From assembly GCF_014648475.1 (NCBI RefSeq), contig NZ_BMRE01000005.1, positions 186,001 through 250,000 of the forward strand: DNA of 64,000 nucleotides, given 5' to 3'. The notes beneath the pieces are model-generated. The model was not told the DNA's origin. It searched no databases and worked only from the letters and a program-made list of their open reading frames with translations. Shown here one piece after another: positions 61,901 to 64,000 of this stretch (within the stretch, counting starts at the first letter, position 1; each line of letters opens with the position of its first letter). The DNA comes from Lentzea flava. Its GTDB lineage: Bacteria; Actinomycetota; Actinomycetes; Mycobacteriales; Pseudonocardiaceae. Position numbers and translations under genes: made by a program.

Positions 61901-62051
61901 ACACGAGCGGAAAACGGCCGGAGCCGCCCTCGCTCGTCACGCGCTCGGCGGCGACCGCCGCCGTCGCCGTCGTCGCCGTCGCCGTCGAGCCCACTGCGGT
62001 CAAAGCCGCGAACAGTTGCAGGAAATGTCGTCGCGCGAGGTCCGAGTTCAT
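58977..62051 (-). CDS. Exported GH115 alpha-glucuronidase
   Basis: The 1024-residue enzyme has a twin-arginine-like signal (ARRHFLQLF, cleavage near 35) and the GH115 domains in order: N-terminal alpha/beta domain (GDVVLIGSLGRSRLVDGL), barrel (VKYRGIFINDENPAL, FPDDNWGNL, YYHFDYVG), helical bundle and C-terminal beta domain (VSMEAEHHSA). GH115 removes 4-O-methyl-glucuronic acid from internal xylan residues. Its presence in an operon with GH10 and GH43 defines glucuronoxylan as the target. Export is unusual but not unknown for the family. Confidence 0.93.
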   Translation of the reverse strand: MNSDLARRHFLQLFAALTAVGSTATATTATAAVAAERVTSEGGSGRFPLVSKRRAATIAVSGGDHPGVLRVADDLRADVERVTGIRPALVVDTIPAGDVVLIGSLGRSRLVDGLVAARKLDVTGIAGKWETSLTEVVRTGGGRALVITGSDPRGTIYGAYDLSRRIGVSPWYWWDDVPPEHRDELHVDPGRHSLGTPFVKYRGIFINDENPALGTWAPRYFGPGHAPGHPGGFTHEFWEKIFETVLRLKGNYVWPAVWGRAFAEDDPLNHATAKRYGIVMGTSHEAPMMRGIEEWNRHAVPAVRDADGNIVTPGHDPYGGTGEWSYRRNPEAIRAYWADGIKRMVDEDFEGVVTVGMRGNGDTRLPDGDSIELMRSILAAEQEVLATVTGRDPASVPQVWTLYKEVMRYWEKGLRPPDHVTVVFPDDNWGNLCKLPDRSLPPRAGGYGLYYHFDYVGVGRNYKWVDTCAIANVWEQLHQAAEYGVTRLWVANVGDFKGNELPAQFFLDQAWRPMPLERLPVWERDFAEQNFGRRTAVAIAAVLNTYGRLQARRKPELLNRRITLDGSTIVYDDKQTPFSLVHYRELDRVTEEWRALGERAERIAARLPAAFRDAFFELVLYEVKATANLYELRRAEFTNIFYAGQGRALANDLAITAEARFADDLALAERFNTQVAGGKWRGFQTQPHIGYGDVERYGPNAPWQQPEKDNVALPDEIFPPVQRITVSGPAEMGVAIDGSDQWWPSSSDTAVLPEFSPFQSQPAQFIDVFNRGGQPFDCSIRAAVGWLVVTPGKGRVSKQLRAELHVDWSRAPKGRTRVPIVVSGAGRTVTVEAVISNPDVPRAWREGFIEANGYVSMEAEHHSANIAAGDVKWRRIPGIGRTGAGMKPFPVTAASHEPGRGPRLEYRMTLLTPGEVTVWAYLSPRAAVLPTPGLRYAVSFDDVAPQIVDVIAATGADHTGMNRQWERLTSDNVSLTATRHVIGAPGPHVLRFWMVDPTVVVQKLVVDTGGLRPSYLGPPESKRL

Positions 62052-62076
62052 CGTCGAACTCCTCTCCGAGCAGGGA

Positions 62077-62892
62077 TCAGCCCTTCACCGAACCGGTGAG
62101 ACCGCCGACCATGCGGCGCTCCGCGAGCACGAAGAACGTGAGCGCGGGGATCATGGACAGCGCGGTGAAGGCGAGGATCTTCGCGGTGTCCTGGCTGTGC
62201 TCGGACTGGAACATCGCCACGCCGAGCGGGAGCGTGAAGTTGGTGGAGTCGTTGAACACGAGCAGCGGCAGCAGGAAGAAGTTCCAGCTGCTGACGAACG
62301 CGAGCACGGACACGGTGGCCAGCGCGGGCCTCGACAGCGGCAGCAGGATGCGCCAGAAGAAGCCGAGCTTGGCCGTTCCGTCGAGCAGGGCGGCGTCCTC
62401 GAGCTCCACGGGGATCGCGTTCATGAACGGCCGCAGGATCACGATCGTGATCGGCAGGGAGAACGCCGCCTCCGGCAGGGCGACGCCGAGCGGGTTCTCC
62501 AGCAACCCGAGCTGGCGCAGCCACAGGTACAACGGCAGCGTCGCCACCCCGAGCGGGAACAGCAGGCCGAGCGTGAACAGCGTGTAGAACGCCTCGCGGC
62601 CCCTGAACGCGTAGCGGGACAACGCGAACGCCGCCATCGAGCCGAAGCCGACCGCGAGCGTCGTCGCGATCACCGCGATGAGCGCGCTGTTGCCGAGCAA
62701 CCGCCAGAAGTACGGCGACCCCAGCACCTCGAGGTAGTTGTCCCACACCCACGGGCCCGGCAACCCGGCCGAGGCACGGTTGATCTGCGCCGTCGTGCGG
62801 AACCCGCCCAGGATCACGAACAGCAGCGGCACGACCGTGATGCCGATGACGGCGAACGCCGCGAGATACCCGACTCCGTTGCGACGTGACAT
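62077..62892 (-). CDS. Sugar ABC transporter permease (MalG type), xylan operon
   Basis: The 271-residue permease has six helices and the loop ELEDAALLDGTAKLGFFWRILLPL. It starts one base after the stop of the partner permease gene. It presumably imports xylo-oligosaccharides, an inference from its neighbours. Confidence 0.92.
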   Translation of the reverse strand: MSRRNGVGYLAAFAVIGITVVPLLFVILGGFRTTAQINRASAGLPGPWVWDNYLEVLGSPYFWRLLGNSALIAVIATTLAVGFGSMAAFALSRYAFRGREAFYTLFTLGLLFPLGVATLPLYLWLRQLGLLENPLGVALPEAAFSLPITIVILRPFMNAIPVELEDAALLDGTAKLGFFWRILLPLSRPALATVSVLAFVSSWNFFLLPLLVFNDSTNFTLPLGVAMFQSEHSQDTAKILAFTALSMIPALTFFVLAERRMVGGLTGSVKG

Positions 62893-62893
62893 C

Positions 62894-63868
62894 TCAGTTC
62901 ACCGCCCTGGTCAACGCGCCGTCGGTGTCCCGGCGCAACGCGAACCTCTGGTACAGCAAGGCGAACGTGAAGCAGATGATGAAGAGGATCACCGCGACCG
63001 CGCTGCCGAAGCCGAACTCGTAGCGCTTGAAGCCGTGGTCGATCAGGTAGGTCGCCATGGTCGTGGACGCGTTGGCGGGACCGCCCAGCGTCATGATCCA
63101 GACCAGGTCGAACAGCTGCAGCGACCCGATCACCGCCAGGAAGATCCACACCCGGATCGTCGGCCCCAGCAACGGGAGCACCACGTGCCGGGTGGTCTGC
63201 CAGCTCGACGCGCCGTCGAGCGCCGCGGCCTCCCGCAGCTCCGCCGGAATGCCCTGCAGACCGGCCAGCAGCAGGATCACGCCGAACCCGATGTACTTCC
63301 ACGTGATCACGACGAACAGCGAGTAGAGCACGATCTTCGGGTCGGCGAGCCACTGCTGCACGGCCCAGCCGAGACCGGCCCCGCGCAGCACCTGGTCGAC
63401 GAACCCGCCCGGCTGCAGCATCAGCAGCCAGATCACCGCCGTCACCGCCTCGGACAGCACGTACGGCGCGAAGACCACCATCCGCAGGAACGTCCGGCCG
63501 CGCAGCTTCCGGTTCAGCAGCAGCGCGAGGCTGATGCTGAGCGGGAGCTGCACGATGATCGTGAGCGCCGCGATGATCAGGTTGTGCGCGATGGCGCTCT
63601 GGAACACGTCGCCGGAGAAGGCGTCGACGTAGTTGTCCAGGCCGACGAAGTCCGTCAGCGGGCCGAAGCCGTTCCACGAGTAGAGGCTGTAGAACGCGGC
63701 CACGCCGATGGGGACCAGCACGAACCCCACGAACAGCACCAAACCCGGTGCCAGCAGGAGAGCGAGCTCAAGTCGTGTGCGTGTGCGGGACCGCCGTGGG
63801 GTGCCCCCAGCCCGCGGCGCGTGCGAGCTGGGGGCGGTCAACGGCCGCGCGCTGGTCGCGGTGCTCAT
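62894..63868 (-). CDS. Sugar ABC transporter permease (MalF type), xylan operon
   Basis: The 324-residue permease has a basic N-terminal tail, six helices and the loop ELREAAALDGASSWQTTRHVVLPLL. The ATG at 63868 overlaps the stop of the upstream binding-protein gene (TGATG); a GTG one codon earlier is possible. Confidence 0.92.
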   Translation of the reverse strand: MSTATSARPLTAPSSHAPRAGGTPRRSRTRTRLELALLLAPGLVLFVGFVLVPIGVAAFYSLYSWNGFGPLTDFVGLDNYVDAFSGDVFQSAIAHNLIIAALTIIVQLPLSISLALLLNRKLRGRTFLRMVVFAPYVLSEAVTAVIWLLMLQPGGFVDQVLRGAGLGWAVQQWLADPKIVLYSLFVVITWKYIGFGVILLLAGLQGIPAELREAAALDGASSWQTTRHVVLPLLGPTIRVWIFLAVIGSLQLFDLVWIMTLGGPANASTTMATYLIDHGFKRYEFGFGSAVAVILFIICFTFALLYQRFALRRDTDGALTRAVN

Positions 63869-64000
63869 CACTTGTTCCCGGCGGCTGCCTTGGTCACCGA
63901 CTGCACGATGGTGTCCGGACCGCCTTGGCCTGCGAAGAAGTTGGCGATGGCGTCGTTGAGCGCCTGTCCGACGTTGGTCGGGAAGGCGATGTCCAGGTAG
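63868..64000 (-). CDS. Sugar ABC transporter substrate-binding protein, C-terminal end only
   Basis: The last 43 or so codons of a minus-strand gene enter the window; the rest lies beyond position 64000. The ending (DIAFPTNVGQALNDAIANFF, then VTKAAAGNK and stop) is that of a solute-binding protein, and the order binding protein, permease, permease agrees. It is the first visible gene of the xylan operon. Confidence 0.8.
   Translation of the reverse strand, partial: YLDIAFPTNVGQALNDAIANFFAGQGGPDTIVQSVTKAAAGNK

Overview
The window is GC-rich DNA with many GTG starts, twin-arginine and lipoprotein signals, and sugar ABC importers that carry no ATPase gene of their own. This points to a soil actinomycete, most likely of the Pseudonocardiales (Lentzea/Saccharothrix type); that placement is an inference from style and gene content. 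Almost the whole window is a plant cell-wall degradation island. I see no rRNA, tRNA, CRISPR array, insertion sequence or integrase.

Layout. 222-7898 (minus strand): a secreted SGNH esterase/GH5 mannanase fusion under a CebR-type operator, a LamG/GH43 enzyme, and an orphan sugar-binding lipoprotein cotranscribed with a ROK repressor. 8087-13467 (plus): a cytosolic GH95 alpha-L-fucosidase, a secreted phosphodiesterase-like enzyme with a C-terminal beta domain, and a GH43 exo-arabinofuranosidase with CBM42. 13624-22432: pectin section, with a LacI regulator divergent from a PL11 rhamnogalacturonan lyase/CE2/CE7 operon, then a PL9 pectate lyase and a second PL11. 22610-25285: GH74-CBM2 xyloglucanase. 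25380-33645: arabinogalactan section with GH30 galactanase, a BNR beta-propeller enzyme and a GH2 beta-galactosidase. 33691-34319: a broken GH16 gene.

34460-38841 is different: a five-gene operon of a stand-alone adenylation enzyme, a membrane flavoprotein, a crotonase, an ECF sigma factor and its zinc-finger anti-sigma factor. It is the least explained unit here and looks like a small biosynthetic or signalling system. 38913-44712 (minus) is an ABC importer with a Gfo/Idh/MocA dehydrogenase, a PmoA-like protein and a cupin; its operator is identical over 15 bases to one in front of the first PL11 gene. 44852-48812 holds a secreted PAP2 phosphatase with a beta-strand repeat tail and an unrecognised 655-residue protein. 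49153-56379 is an ABC importer plus GH38 alpha-mannosidase operon. 56346-64000 (minus) is a glucuronoxylan operon: binding protein (cut by the window end), two permeases, GH115, GH10 and GH43.

How it fits together. Secreted lyases, esterases and hydrolases attack mannan, pectin, xyloglucan, arabinogalactan and xylan; lipoproteins and permeases import the fragments; cytosolic GH95, GH38, GH43 and CE7 finish them. No ABC ATPase is encoded, so a shared MsiK-type ATPase elsewhere is presumed. Two layers of control can be read from the DNA: CpG-centred palindromes of LacI type at most promoters, and a recurring TTCGAC-type motif, often as CCGTTCGAC in tandem, in front of at least seven transcription units.
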